Source: Pilatotrama ljubarskyi
Taxonomy: Eukaryota > Basidiomycota > Agaricomycetes > Polyporales > Polyporaceae
Direction of reading: 5' to 3'
NCBI GenBank assembly: GCA_022385805.1
Contig: MU277691.1
Span: forward strand, 245,366-309,365
DNA: 64,000 nucleotides
Below are positions 12,303 to 25,514 of this stretch, piece after piece. The translations under genes and the position numbers were made by a program. Position 1 is the stretch's first letter; the number at the start of each line of letters is the position of its first letter. Under the pieces are notes generated by a model. The model saw only the letters and a list, made by a program, of their open reading frames with translations, ran no database searches and was not told where the DNA came from.

Positions 12303-15300
12303 GGCGGGAGAGGACGAGGAGGAGGAAGAGGAAGAGGGCGGGGGAGATGAAGGGCACGAGGCGGGAAGGCGGGACTTCTGCGCGTTCTCGAGGGAAGGGT
12401 CGGGGCCTGGGGGCGGAAGGGGATGGCTGGTGGCTGAGTGGTGGGAGGCGACGCGACTTGCAGGGGAGGAGAGCGAACACTTTTAGGGCAGAACCAGCGG
12501 AGAGCAAAGCATTCGCCTGCCCCGCAGAAAAGGAAGGCGACGCGCGAGCGGTGGACTTAGTTTCCTCGACCGACCCGGTCATCATCTCGCACGGTGTCCG
12601 GGGTCTGTTGCAGTCACACACGCATCGAATAGAGTTCGCTGCCAGTCACCGTCCCAATCCATCCCGTCGCCCGTCGCCGTCTTTCTCGAACCAGACCGGC
12701 GACGGATCCAGTCAGAGCGTCTGATCGAACATGCCCGTCTATATCCGGACATTCTCCTCGGCACTTGCCTTTCCGCATGCCGTACGCGACTCCATTCCTG
12801 CTGACACAGCGCTGCTCGCCATGGCAAGGCCCTTGCCCTCCTGGGCGCCCTGCCCCGCTGCCAGCACACCCAGGGCGCGCTCGAGCCCCTCCGCCGGCAG
12901 CTCGGCACGCGTCCCCTCCCGAACCGCGACGGGCGCCGATTGGCCGATCGCCATTCGAGGGTGCCCCCCCAAGCTTCACGGGCTCTCACGATCGCCAGCG
13001 GGGCTAGTCCTTTCTCGGCCCCCCTTCTCCCCGATCACCTGTGTCCTCTCTGCACAGCCTTTGTCCTCTCCCCCGCTGAGCCCTCGCCCGCCACCGCCAG
13101 TCCTCTCGCCTCTCCCGCCGGCCAGGCTATCCCAGCTCAGTGAACGGTCCAAGACGTCCGTCCTCGGCTACCCGCCCACGTCTCTCGCCCGCGACGCATC
13201 CCGTCCACGTTCGTATACGTCATCCTCGTCCCCTTCCCGCCCACTTTGCCTGCAGCCTCAGTCTCCCGCCCAGCTTGCATTTTCCTGGTCCTTTCGTAAC
13301 CTGTCTCGCTTCTGCGCCACAAAGCCCTCGCCCGCACCACCACGCCCTTCTCCCAATCTCTCCACCCCCGCGTGCCTTCTTCTTTTTGCCCTTATTTGGC
13401 CGCCCTCGCTTCGCCCGCCCCCACTTCCGTCTCTTGTCCGCCCTCGCTCTGTCCGACTCCTCCCACCCCCAGCGCGCCTCGCAACACCGGAAGATCTCTC
13501 TGCACCCTCCTATAGGCTCTCGGTCCCTGTAGCCTACGGCCGTATACGTACACGACCCTTCCCTCATCAGCTTTCATAATACACGCATACATGCATGTCC
13601 TCGGACGACGCCCGTCTGCCAGCCCAGCCATCTTTTCTTGTTCTTCTGTTCTTATGGTGCCGTTCTGCTGTTCATCGCAACAACCCCACCGACACCATCC
13701 CCGGCCGCACGCCGTGATCAATCTGATCGACCGACGGCGAGGGCCCTGCCACAGTGCCACCTGTCCAAGTCCAGTCCCTGCCATCTGTACCGCCGGCATC
13801 ATCATCATCTTCATCATCCCGCTGCGGGCCTGCGGCGGTCCCTCGAGGCCTCATGCGGGACACCACTGGTGGCAACGGAGGCTTTTGCAGCATGACATGA
13901 CACGAGCGCGCGCGCACGCACACTCTCCAGTCTCCACTCTCCACGCTCTGCTGACTGCAGCTGCTGATCGACCGGGGTATGGTTGCGCATGCGATACGTA
14001 TTCAGTCGCGCGGGCCCTGAGCCTGAGCCTGAGCACATATTGCGCCCGCCCTTACAACGCTCGCGTACTCTATGCAAATGTCTAAGTAATGCCAATGTAT
14101 TCCGGCATACGCCCCCGCAAACGCCGGAGATACCGACGCGCCCGCACGACGAGCACGGGCAGATACGATACAGTGAGCCGGCGGATACGATGCAATACGC
14201 ACAGCACGGAGAACCCGCAGAACCTCCGCTGTGGGCGCGGCCGCACTAGTCGCGTATTTTTGTTGTGAGCGTCGTCGTACCAGCACCGCCAGCTAGACGC
14301 GACGCCGAGGACGCTAGACTAGTGAAAATGAAATGAGCGCGCGCGCTGTATGAATGATTCTGATGCCCCCGAGGCCCGAGGGCTTGTCGCACCTCGTACC
14401 AGCGTACCCGCAGTGTTTGAGCTCGATATGTTATTCAGATGAGGACCCCGAATCTTCGTGATGTCGATGAGGGGACGCGGACATGATTTCGAACGATCAT
14501 ATTCCACCCGCTCGCACGTTCCATGTGTGTACACAGCGTCCTCCGAAACCAAACGTGAAGGCAAGTATCCAGGAAACCAGAGGCAAATTACCGGCGCGCG
14601 GGGCCCAGATTCGTACGCTATAGATCGCGGTGGCGATGGTGACGGAAGTGGTGGTGGGGGTAAGTCTATAGTGGCGGGAGCGGAAAGTAACGAAGCGCGA
14701 GGCACCGAACGTCAAAGAATCGCAAACGAACGAGCGGATCCGTTTTGTCGAGAGGGACGAACGAGAACGAGCGATGGACGGAAACTTGGCAGGGGTAATC
14801 GCGAAATGTACAGGGTAAAGGAGCAAAGTCACTGGGTAGTAGATATTTATCGGTACGGTATGTATATGAGGGTGCGTGCGGAGCGAAGGAGATGATAGAT
14901 GAAGCGTGGTGGATGTGGACGTACGTGTGCGAGTGGGCGATGGATGGATGCGGCGTGATGATACAGTGGCGGCGGGACTGAGGTGACGAGAGAGGGACGA
15001 AACGAGCGATAGAACGAGCGGACGACGCAGACGTGACTCTGAACAAAGGGAGGATAGGAGGAGGGATACCCAAAAATGGCAGAGCGAGAAAAGAAACACA
15101 CGAGCCACCCAGGACAGCGACACACCCGACGTCAAGCGCAAGGCGCAGAGACCCCGGGGCACCCCTGGCTAGGCCGGCAATCTACCCAACGGAAGCAAAC
15201 AAAGGCACGTCGAGGGAACAAAAAGGGGCGAGAGGAGGAGATGTGCGGCGCAGATATACACAATAAGTGATGACAGCGACAGGCAGTGGGATCGAGAGCA

Positions 15301-15805
15301 TGGTGCAGTCAGAGACAATAAGCGTGGTGCGGGCAATGGAGAGCGATCCGTCCGTTGTGGGCGCGTGTGGGCGACGCACCCGCGCCGTCCGGAATGTGGA
15401 GTCCGAACAACGACGGGCCAGGGGGCAGGCGACGGGGTGCGAATCTAATTCCGAGTCGGGCGGAGTCGAAGGAGGAGAGACAGAGAGGGGGTGGCGAGCG
15501 TGCGTGACGACGTCAAGGAGACCGAGCACACCGGACAGCGATGGCTGGTCGAGATCGAGACAAGAGCACCGGTCCCGATCTGCCCGATCCCGTGCCAGTG
15601 CGCACTCGCGGAAGCGATCGAGCATGTTTGTACGTCGACTGGTGACCACGGCCAACGTCCAGATGAGCCCGACCACGATCGCGACCAGGGCAAGAATGTT
15701 CGGTGCTAGGCTCGCCGACCTCCAGAATTCAAGCGCCCTCCACAACAACGTCCCGACTCCGAAACCAGTTACAAACCCCGGCCACACGCGCGCAGGAGGA
15801 CGAAA
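12303..15805. other. Long intergenic region upstream of the HSF-type gene
   Basis: 3.5 kb between the HSF-type start and the kinase stop, both on the minus strand. Many open frames occur because the sequence is GC-rich and compositionally biased, but none has splice-supported or family-like protein sequence. It contains a pyrimidine-rich tract (about 13013-13480) and alternating CG/CA dinucleotides near 13905-13925. It probably holds a long 5' leader or promoter for the HSF-type gene and the kinase 3' untranslated region. Confidence 0.45.
13013..13480 (+). repeat. Pyrimidine-rich low-complexity tract
   Basis: About 470 bases with very strong C/T excess on the plus strand (purine-rich on the minus strand), made of CTC, CCT, TCGCC and CCCGCC elements without a fixed repeat unit. 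It lies 0.7-1.2 kb upstream of the minus-strand HSF-type start. The proline- and serine-rich translations it produces on the plus strand are composition artefacts. Confidence 0.6.
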
Positions 15806-18800
15806 TCAGCTTTCTCCATCGTAATGCAGCGTGATACTCGAGAATGCGCTGAACTCGTCCACGCCTTGTGGCGATGGCTCGAGTCCATCATCGCCTCCTA
15901 GGCCAGGCGTGCCGGGCAGGCTGGAGCCCGCGACGCCCTTGATATGTGGTGCTTCCTGCTTCTCGAGCTGCAATGACATCGACTCGTGCATTTGCCGGAA
16001 GTTCACAGCGTCGATCCCGTTGGAGGCTGTGGGCACAATCTGTGGAGGAGCACCAATGCGGATCACGCAGTCCACACAGGATGCAGCGCAATGGGAAGCA
16101 AATGATCAGCAAGCTGTTCGTGCAGTGGATGGATGATGCAGAGCCGCAGCGCACGACAATCACAGACGCGTAAGGAATCAACTACTGTGCGCTCGCCGGG
16201 ATGATGACATCGACAGGGTGGCGATATCGTACCCCGCCCGCAGCAGCGCACCAGATGCGACGCGGGATCTCAATCGAACCACGCTGCAGATCGGGATCGC
16301 TCTCTGCAAGAGTCGGCGAATCTTCCCCTTCGGCAAGTTGGGCAGGGAGACGAGAGATCTCCGAAATGCCCACTCACCGCAACGGCTTAGCCGAACCAGC
16401 ACAAGGCTATCAGACGCTCTTCTGAACGTCCGCGCGCCCGAGCCAATTAAGCGGCAGTGACGCGCGAACCTAAAAACAGCGCCCGGCGCGTTCCCAAAGC
16501 GAGCACGAGGCCGTATGCGCGCCGTACCCACGTCCACGCGTGTCACGCCGCGGACATATGGAGACGATGCGCATATGTTCGCCGGATTTGTAGGGGCGGG
16601 AGGTGGCACATTTACTCACCGGAGGCTGCGTGTTCCGTAGAAGGCCCCAATTAATTTTGGCGAACCACTTGTGCTGCTTGACCTCCGAGGCGCCGCTCTT
16701 GCTGCCCAGACGGGTCCATTCCCGCTTATCGAGCAGACGCGTGATGATGTCCTTGCAGGCGCTGTGGATTGGACGTAATTGCACAAGTCACGCTGTGGTG
16801 AGCGAGACAGCGGCAGATGGAGGCAAAGCAAAACGTGCTTACTGTGACACCTTGGGCGTGTCCCGGAAATGAACGGGTAGGTTCAATATGTTATGGAACG
16901 TGTCGTTCCGCTCAACACCCTTGAATGGGGTAGTAGCATACTGTAGGAGCGGTACGTCAGCGTGTGAGAACAAACTCGCCGCGCACACGCTAGTGCACGG
17001 GGGACCCGGACGTTGCATATGCAGCACTTACAATCATCTCGTAGATCAAGATTCCAAGGGTCCACCAGTCCACGGCGGAGGTATGGCCAGATGTCTGGAT
17101 AACTTCGGGAGCGATGTACTCTGTACAGGAACATCGAAACGCCACAGCATCAGTGCACCGCTCTTGTGCCGCTGGGTCAAAGTGGCGACGAGATGCTTAC
17201 CCTCTGTGCCCACAAAGGAGTTTGTCCGGAAGTCAGCCGTACACGAGCGGGTATCGATCAAGGGTATCTGTGACAGGAGGAGGGCGGGCCTTCGATCAGC
17301 ACAGCGCAGTGACATGTAGCATGGAAGACAGGAGCTTACCCCATTCTCCTCCTGGTGTATCATCGCGGGCCGGCCCCCACGTTCACTGGACTGCTTTGCT
17401 AGGTCGAAGTCCGATAACATAATATGCCCAGATTGGTGTAGTAGGATATCTGAACGGTCGCCGGTCAACACAGCATGCACGATAACGTTCGCGGAATTTC
17501 CCCCGCAACACGTTGTAGCGGTAACTTCGACACGTACTTTCTGGCTTCAAGTCCCGGTAAATGAAGCCCATCAGGTGGAGGTATTCCAGCGCCGCAGTAA
17601 CCTCCGCAGCGTAAAAGCGCGAGGCGTCCTCGGAGAGACACTTTCCTGGCCGAGACTGCAGCGCGCGGAAAAACTCGCCGCCCATGCAGTACTCCATGCA
17701 GAAGTACAGGTAGTTTTCCGACTGAAAAGAGTGGTAGAGCGTGACGATGAACGGATGATTCGCCGTCGCCAAGATTTCTTGCTCCGTCAAGGCGCGTTTG
17801 ATCTTTTTCCGCTCAATCATCTCCTTCTTCGAGAGGACTGAATGTCTCCTTGAGGACCATTGCATGCACGGCGGCGATATGACGGCGCACCTTTCATGGC
17901 GAAAAGCTTGCCGGTCTTCTTCTCTCGTACCAGATACACCTTGCCGACGTCGCCTCTTCCCAGCATTTTGATCTTGTGGAAGCTACCGGGGCCCACTTCC
18001 ACCTACGAGCGCCGCTCGTAAAGGGTGCTTGAGCGGAGGAATCGAAGGACTGTGCTTACCGATTTGACCTTTATAGAATGGCTCGAGTACGTCCTTCGGA
18101 ACGCGATCTTCCCCGGCCCCTCTGATGTTTGCGTGTTAGTGATCCGATCCTTGGTCTTGAGTGCGTTGGTGCTTGCTGAACGCATCTGTCGCGAAGGCGC
18201 GCCTCTCGATGACGCGGACGAGAGGGTTTCCAGGGAATTCGTCCCTTGCTCGGATGCATCATTCGCCGAGTGTGGCACTGGCGGCGCCGTGTCGCCTGGA
18301 GAAAGTAAGCCGTTCTTCGTTGTTGTGCCGTTGGTGCGGGAGCCCAGAGAGAACAAGCCCTTGGCATTGGGTGCTGACGCGACGCGACGTATAAATCGTG
18401 ACGCGTTGGCACCGATGACCTTGGGAGACAGCGGCCCGGAACGCGTCGGAGTGGGCGGCGTAGGCGGCATGAAGGAGAGCTGAGAGGAGTTGGCGGTGTG
18501 AGACGCCTTACGACCGAGCATGCGCTGCTTGTCGGAACGCTTCTTCGATCGCGACTTCTCAGAGCTGGCCGATGGGTCCGCTTCGGACGAGGGACCATGC
18601 TGGAAGTAATCCGACGCGCTCGGAACACCCTGGGCGGCCCTGGTTGGCATGGACGGATTGGAGTCGCTCGAGAGCGTGTTCGAAGAGTTGTACGAAGAGC
18701 GCTGATCCGGGGACGCGAGAAGGGTCGGAATAGAAGAAACGGCGCTGGTAAGGGGGGTGAATGCGCTCGCGGGGGAAGATGCATGTACGGCACTCGTGTC

Positions 18801-18971
18801 CAGAGTCAACGAGGAAGGGGCGACCTTCTTGGAGGACTGACTCCCTAACCTGAAGATGGACTTCCATGCCGACTGGCTCGGACTCGTGGGCGAGAGAGGA
18901 TGGACGGGAAGGGCCTGATGGGAGGGCATAATGGGGCTGAGGTGCTCGGCGTTGGGACTTGAGTGGACCAT
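15806..18971 (-). CDS. nrc-2: AGC-family Ser/Thr protein kinase, NRC-2/Fpk1 type
   Basis: Kinase of the fungal NRC-2/KIN82/Fpk1 group, relatives of plant phototropin kinases, known for flippase activation and growth control. The ATG at 18971 gives [13 protein letters not shown] and a Ser-rich regulatory N-terminus of about 303 residues (exon 18971-18061). The kinase domain is spread over several short exons: glycine loop [12 protein letters not shown] with FAMK (about 17990-17890), [13 protein letters not shown], the catalytic loop YRDLKPE (about 17540), [20 protein letters not shown] (about 17440), then [14 protein letters not shown] (about 17060), [17 protein letters not shown] and the AGC C-lobe end [20 protein letters not shown]. 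The C-terminal tail ends [17 protein letters not shown]. The activation segment has DFD rather than DFG, a known feature of this subfamily and not damage. Further 5' exons cannot be excluded. Confidence 0.88.
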
Positions 18972-20859
18972 GGCTGGCAAGGGAGCGAAGATGTCGAGCC
19001 GTTCGGAAGACGAGCAATCAAGGCACGGACGGAGGAACGAGATGCGGGCTAGCGTGGCCAGATACGAACACAGCCAGGCAAAGCACGTTGGTCGGTGCGC
19101 TGCAGGAGACGGAGATGGGGGAGGGAGACGAAGACAAGTCCAGCGGAGCAGCGTCGCGGTCGCTCAGAGTCGCTTAGGCACAAGTCTTGCAAATGAAGAC
19201 GCGCCAATTACTGGTCCTCTAGCATTGCTTATTTACTGCTTACCGTCTTTTTGTTACTTTGCTATTACATCAGCCACCCTTTACGGCACCGTCCACCGCG
19301 CCCACGGCCTGGCCCGATCGCGAGTGCCAGAACTCTCTCTGTCTCTCTGCGCAAGACATCCAGCTGCGAGCGGAATACAAGCCTTCTGACATGGCGGGCG
19401 TACTTGGCACGACGGCGCTCCCTCCTTTGAGCTGGCACGCCCTGGTTTGGCACCATACCTAGTAACCTAGACCTCCCTGGACCTGACCTCAATAGTCTGG
19501 GGTAGCGGGAGTTCCCGTTCAGCCGTAATGAACTTCAAAATCTGAAACATCCGGCCTCCTCCGCGTATCAGGCACGGTAATTATCGTCGTGGAATGCTTT
19601 CTGTGGCCACTTTCTGGTCCGTGCATATCTCTGAGGATCTGGCTTCTAGCTGCCTATGGGAAGGCGGAATACGAACACACTAGGTTACAAGTGCTACGGC
19701 TTCCTCGAGTTACGGCCCTGCATCGCGGTCGAAGTCCTAGTCCCGCGAACATTGCATGTACAGTATGATTATACTGCAACGCCAGCTGACCAGTCGATTC
19801 GATGCCGCAACGCGCGGGTTATACAGCCAGCTACTGCGGTATGTGGTTGACTATCCTCGGAATGCTGATCAAGCTCAAGCTGGAAAGGAGCAAGTACTGC
19901 TCAAATGTACTCCGCCATCGCTCCTGTCCGGTCGCCGATGGCCCCCACCGTTCCAGAGCAGCAGTAAACTTACCAGCACGGATGCAAGCTCGAATGCATT
20001 GACGCTGTCCTCGGGTACACCGCTAGACACCATGCTACCGTCCCTAGTCAGACACCTGCCTCGGAGGCTTTCCAAGTCTGCCTTCAAGGTTTCGTCATCT
20101 ATAACGTACGGTGTAACCATGCGTCCTGATGTGATGTCCATCGCAGTTGGGGGCGAGGGCTCGCCATGACGCCCTTCGATGCACGGGCCTAGTGCTGTTC
20201 TGCCAATCCCGCAGCTCCTTCTCTCCCGTGCGTCACCGAACCAGAGAAGGCTGGTGAAGAGCGATGAAGCTACCAGAGCCGGCATGAAAGAAGCCTTGGA
20301 CGCGCGAGAAAGAGTCTACTGGCACTCACCCAGATTGAGGTGGTTCTTTCGCGGCCTTTGACCCACCATTCGTGCTCTATCTCCGAAAGGGCTTCTGATT
20401 GAGCTTGCATGACTGACACGAGCGCCCAGCATCATCCGACTCCGAGCCCTAGGCTGCCCACTCCGGAAGGGGGCATGACCCTCACGCCCACATCAAGTTG
20501 GTGCCCGAGAGGATGTGTGAAGTGAGGGCGGGAAGGCAATGCGCGTGCGAAAGGCCGCAGATGAAAGAAAACCGGTCGCCATTCTGTTAGATGCTGCCTC
20601 GGGCTCTGATCATCCAGCAGCGCGGAAATGACTTGCGCGCGCCCGATGGCGGACCCACCCTGGGAGGACGGCGGACCGGCGTGCATTGATGTGTCGGATC
20701 GTGTGCGGGACGGAGGACCCTCCTCGCATGATCACGACTCAGGACCGCGTTCCGTGCGTATGGCGTGCCACGCAGGAAGGGCGGTTCGTGTCCCGGTGAT
20801 GATAAGGTATGCAGCGAGGCTCTAAAGCGGCCGAACATATCATGATGCTTTGACGCAGG

Positions 20860-21658
20860 TCAGACGAACAGCTCATCGCCCCAATATCAGGGCGACGTAT
20901 GGCAGTCAGCGGAATGCCTGGCAGACCGTGTGGACGTCAAGAGCATCATCAGTGTTCGTCCGGCGTGAGTGTGTTCTGACCGTACCTCATGAGCGATGCT
21001 GATACATATTGCGTTGACGTGGGCGCGATGAGTAGGACCCGGTGCCACAAGGACGATCAGTCCGGGTTAGGCAATGCGGAATGCCAGCTTGATGATTTGT
21101 GAGAATGCACGATAGGCCCATGGGACTCTGCGGTTGACGGCAAATGCCGCTATGAGATGCCAACAACTCGACGTGGCAAACCAATCAGCAATTCAAGCAT
21201 GCTTCAGCAAAGAAATGGCAAGGGTAGAGAGCCGGCGGATCGAGGAGACGTACGGATAACCTAGCCCCTCTTGACAGGGAGCAAGCCACCCTTCATAAGG
21301 GACGTAGCAGGAGAGAACGCCTGGTCTGGACGGATCCAACAGAACGCTAGAGTGTTCCTGGACTACGACTAGAGAGGGCCAGAGAGTCCAGCGTCGGTCC
21401 CAGGGAGGCGAGCGAATTGCCGTGTAGAATGCCGATGCATGGAAGGCTGTCGGCGCCGCCAGACCACCCTCAACAGCCGCGTAGCGTGCATGCGTCTGAG
21501 ACGACGCGATGAACTGTCAGATATGCCGCCGGCGCGTGGCAATAGAGAAATTGGTAAACTCACCATGCGCCTACCGACGAGCAGGGTGGCATGGGCTTCA
21601 ATGCGCAAGCTGTGGCCCGCTATACGTCCGCGATGACACCTGTAGACATAATCAAGTG
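20860..21658 (-). pseudogene. Possible decayed gene fragment with in-frame stops
   Basis: A minus-strand frame beginning near 21658 (DYVYRCHRGRIAGHSL) runs to ATG|GTGAGT, a consensus donor near 21570. After a TCTCAG acceptor near 21504 it continues in phase for about 213 codons down to 20860, broken only by TGA at 21193-21195 and TAA at 21067-21069. Pieces such as TAIRSPPWDRRWTLWPSLVV and PGLIVLVAPGPTHRAHVNAI read like protein. Random sequence of this composition would be expected to carry several more stops over that length. The fragment could be a pseudogene, or a gene whose stops fall in unrecognised introns. Family unknown. Confidence 0.3.
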
Positions 21659-23884
21659 TATTCAACGCGCATCCTCGGGGAACCAGACGCGGGAATGACT
21701 TCAGGAATGAGTGCTTACTAAAGTCTCGGGCGCCATCCGTGGCCCTTCACGAGAATCTGAACTATCTGTCATCTACTCGAGGAGTAACCGAGACTCGCCT
21801 TCACAGTTGCAAGACAGCATTATGATCTCTTCCGTCACTCAGCGATCCCGGGGCTCCTACGACTCAACGTTCGCTAGCATCTGCCCTGCCGGCGAGATTG
21901 ATGACGTACGTAGCGCGCTGATTCGGAGGAAGACCCCGACAACTGCGGGGGTATACTACCTCCGTCCTGGAGCTTGTCATCCACTTTGGCGTCCTAGAAC
22001 TTCGTGTCAACATGGTACGCATTGCATATGCAAATCTTGGCATCTGCATGGACGCACCAACGTCGACGAACGTCAGCTCGAAGCGTCAAAAGGCGCGAAG
22101 TCACGCCCTCCGGGATTGTGACCGTCGCGTATCAAATTCGTGGAGGTTCCGCGGATTGGATTGAACGCCCTTGCAACGCCCATGAAGGAGTCTGGAGCAT
22201 ATGCGATGCGTGCCAGCTTCAGCATGGGGCACTTATGGTCGGCCTGTTGTCATCACTGTCATTTGACGGATAATCCACTGAGCGATCAGGCCCACCTGGC
22301 AAGTCGTCAGATTTGTTGAATACGTCTTGTTAAACGACGGGAGCCTCAGGGCAAGGACAGAGAGGCACTTATCAGCAGGGAGCCTGCGGTAAGAATTGCC
22401 AGCCTGCACGCTGTTCAATGATGACACGATCGTGTCTGCGGTATGCCGGGGCCGGCACGATCATGCCACGGATTGCCCTCGAAGAGCATGTTTGAGCCCC
22501 CACTCCCGAGCTCTCTACATCATGTGCGCGATGCATTCGTGCACTGCAGTACCAGAGGCATTATACTCACATAGTAGAGGAGGCGGCCATCCTCATAAGG
22601 CTATGCAAAAATCGCATGTCTCCTTGGCGGGAACGTACGGTCGTCAAGCCTGTAGGTGGTGCGACGGTATCTTCATACCGCAGAGAGAGGTTACACTGCA
22701 ACGACAGAGCACGTTGTCAAGGGTTTTCTGAGATACAGTATTACGGAGAGGTGCAACGTGCTGATATACACCACGTACTATTCATACATTCGTGCGGAAG
22801 CGCACGAGATCTCCCGGAGAATCCTGTCAGGGACTGTAAAAGAATACGGGCCTCAGGGTCAGTATGCTATACAGCGCGCCATCGGGATGATGAACACTCT
22901 GCCGGCGTTCGGGACCCGAGCTTGCCGCGCCAGGTGCGAGCTCCGGGTTCTGGAGCCCACCGACCCGATGGTCCATCGGAGAACACACCGCAAAGGTCGT
23001 CGTTCCTTTGCGCTCCTTGCTAGGCTGGTATTTTTAACGCCAAACATCTGACATGTCGCAGATGCATCAGCATGGTGTAGGTCGAGTAATTGAACGGAAC
23101 ATACCCGAAAGGCTAGTAGCGGGAGCTATTTCGAGACATGAACGAGGCGGACGAAGGTGTGTCCGAGTCGGGGCGTTGGAGACGGGAGAAGCGTAGCATC
23201 ATCCGAACGATGGCTGCAGTATATTTCGCTCGGCCTGTGAGTCTAGAGCTCGCTTCGCAAAAGGAGACATCGCTCGATGCGTGCCTCCGAAATCGGACCG
23301 CTGTAAGAATGAGAGCATTAGCTTCGCTCTGACAAAATTGGCCATACAGACCCGGAGAGGACTGTCCACGTACCTCATCCCTGCCATGTAAGACAGCGAG
23401 GCCGTCCCATGTACGGGTGTAGAGTGGCGTACCTCTTCAGGATGTTCTCGGGAGGTGTAGTGCTAAGAGGAGGCTCGCAGCTTGCAAGCGGAAGACTCGG
23501 GGACTTCGACATTCGCATGAAGTCTGAGCAGAGCGACGCGCGCTGGACGTATCTTCGTCCGGTCCAACGTGGAAGATCCAAACCAAGCTCGACAGGGAGA
23601 ATTTATGGCTGTCAGATTTCTGGTGAAATTCGAACGGCAGGTCGAGTCGGAGTCCCCTACATTCCTTCGAACACCTTTTACGCCAACTTGTAAGCCGTCC
23701 GATCCGTGAGCATACGTGTAAAGCCTTACCTGGGAGGACGAGCAGCCCGTCTGCTCGTTTTGAACACGCAGCCCAGGGGGACATGTTGCTCGAATAGATG
23801 CCCCCGATCGGAGTGGCTGTGTCCATCGGGCGAGGGGAAGCACCGTGGTTCCCCTATGAGGGTGGTCTTTCAACTTACCTGGCG

Positions 23885-24190
23885 GCACTCGCGAGCTCCG
23901 GGTCCGTATTGAAGAATTATCCGTCTGACGACGTCCTCCTGTAACAGCGGGCTGGAGGTGAATGGGGGTCTCGGAGCCGCCCGACGCGGACAAGGATGAC
24001 GAACCTGAACGACGCACAGATGCGGTCATACAGGCCAAGGTGCGTCCGGAGGGAGCCTCGAAGGCTGCCAAGCGATGGGAAATCCGACGCGTCGGAGGAT
24101 CGTCTCGTCAGGAAGCCGATAACATGTTCAGAAAGCTCTCCGAAGACGAGCGGACAGTCTTGTCCCAGGGCCAGGTGGGGAGGCAAGGGG
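23885..24190 (-). other. Exon-like minus-strand segment of unknown family
   Basis: On the minus strand the frame SSPLLQEDVVRRIILQYG continuing to GPGARECRQ ends exactly at a consensus GTAAGT donor near 23880. Roughly 200 nt further on, another open segment (FEFHQKSDSHKFSLSSLVWI) follows an AG acceptor near 23640. The helical, charged first segment vaguely recalls the large fungal NTPase-linked families that carry a YGP motif, but this is weak. I could not find a matching P-loop exon upstream, so no gene is called. Confidence 0.2.
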
Positions 24191-25514
24191 TCCTACGCGG
24201 GAGAACGTCTACGTATTATCGCGTGTTCAGATAATGATTCGGTTACATAAATCAAATTGCGAGCTCACCTGTCGGAGGAGCTATCGAGGAACGCATGACG
24301 TGGTGGCGCGCAGATCGTCGTCTAGTCCATCAAGACATTCGGCACGCCCAACAAACTCATCCGAGAAGCAGACGAGACAAGGTCAGCCTGGTATCGGAAT
24401 ACAGACACAGAGAACGAAACCGCTCTCCTCACATTCGAGCAGACCGGATGCTGCGGACTTTGCGCCGCTCAGAAGGCCTCCTCTGCCCACGTGTCTCCGG
24501 GAGCAGCACACCGGGTCTCACGACAACGGCGTACACATAGAGAGAATACGCCGATCGGAACGCAACAGCTGCGTCCTTCGCTTACTTGACCCGTTCAGGA
24601 GAAACGGTCAATGTAGTAGATACCGAAGGTATTAATTACCGAGCGCCACAACGCCTGCGGGGAACCCAGAAGACCTGTACAGACCCACGCACAACCGTAA
24701 CGGTCAATGAACGCTCGCTCGGTGTTGTACCTGCCGCCCACTGCGCATGCGTGACCACAGTCGACCATCCATGAGGAAGTAGAGATGGCTGAGAATCACC
24801 CCAGCACGGTCGGAGCGCTCATGCCCATAGCAGAGGTGGTATCCGTACGGAATGACACCGGCGTGGTTGGGAAGCGTGATAGGTATACGTTAATCCGAGG
24901 GCAATATGACTGTCAATCCAGGGTCTTCGCGCCCACAACAAGGCACTCACAGACGTTTAGCGTTCTCATCCGAGTTTCGAAGCCGTTGCAGCGGCGCCGA
25001 AGCTGGCTGCGACCAGGACGGAACGTGGGCGCATACAACGTAAGAGCGGGGGAGGGCACGGAAAGGCATTGAGAATAGCTCGCGCACGCAATGCGTGCAT
25101 CGGAAAGTGGAGAAGAACGACGTCGGGCCCGATGTCGCGCGTGTGCCAGTGGGCTTTGTACGGGCGTCACCAGCGGCCTGATGGGCGCTTGCGATGTAAC
25201 GTCGTTGGTGAGGCATGGACTGAAACGATATCCAAGGTCCGAGTGTTGCGACAAGCACTGCGGAACGCAGGCGCTGTGCAGCGTTTTGTTCTTCAATTCA
25301 TCCAAAGGGGATGAGCGGGACGACAGAGAAACCGTGCATAACAGGCGGCTCACCCAGTAGTAGTCGCCTGAAGAAGTTGTCAAGGCACTCGCCCTGAGTG
25401 GGCTACTTCTATCGCCATACGCGCCCCGACATCGCACACATAGACGAGGCTGGAAGCCTGGGTCGTCGATACGTTGCGTTCGAGTCGCCTTAGGTATAGC
25501 ATAAACCGCCGATA

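Noticed and set aside
12731..13579. Plus-strand open frame of 282 codons from an ATG
   Set aside because: The protein is almost wholly Pro/Ser/Leu/Arg imposed by the pyrimidine-rich DNA, and overlapping frames are equally open; no splice sites or domain.
15182..15787. Minus-strand frame with a membrane-like segment just after the kinase stop
   Set aside because: No ATG in a good position, the remainder is low-complexity, and it lies where the kinase 3' untranslated region is expected.
17400..17450. DFD in place of DFG in the kinase activation loop, possible inactivating change
   Set aside because: DFD is normal in the NRC-2/phototropin-like AGC subfamily; the other catalytic residues are intact.
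22656..23051. Plus-strand frame of 131 codons with helical-looking sequence
   Set aside because: No splice-supported extension or family resemblance, and exon-like signals in the same block are on the opposite strand.
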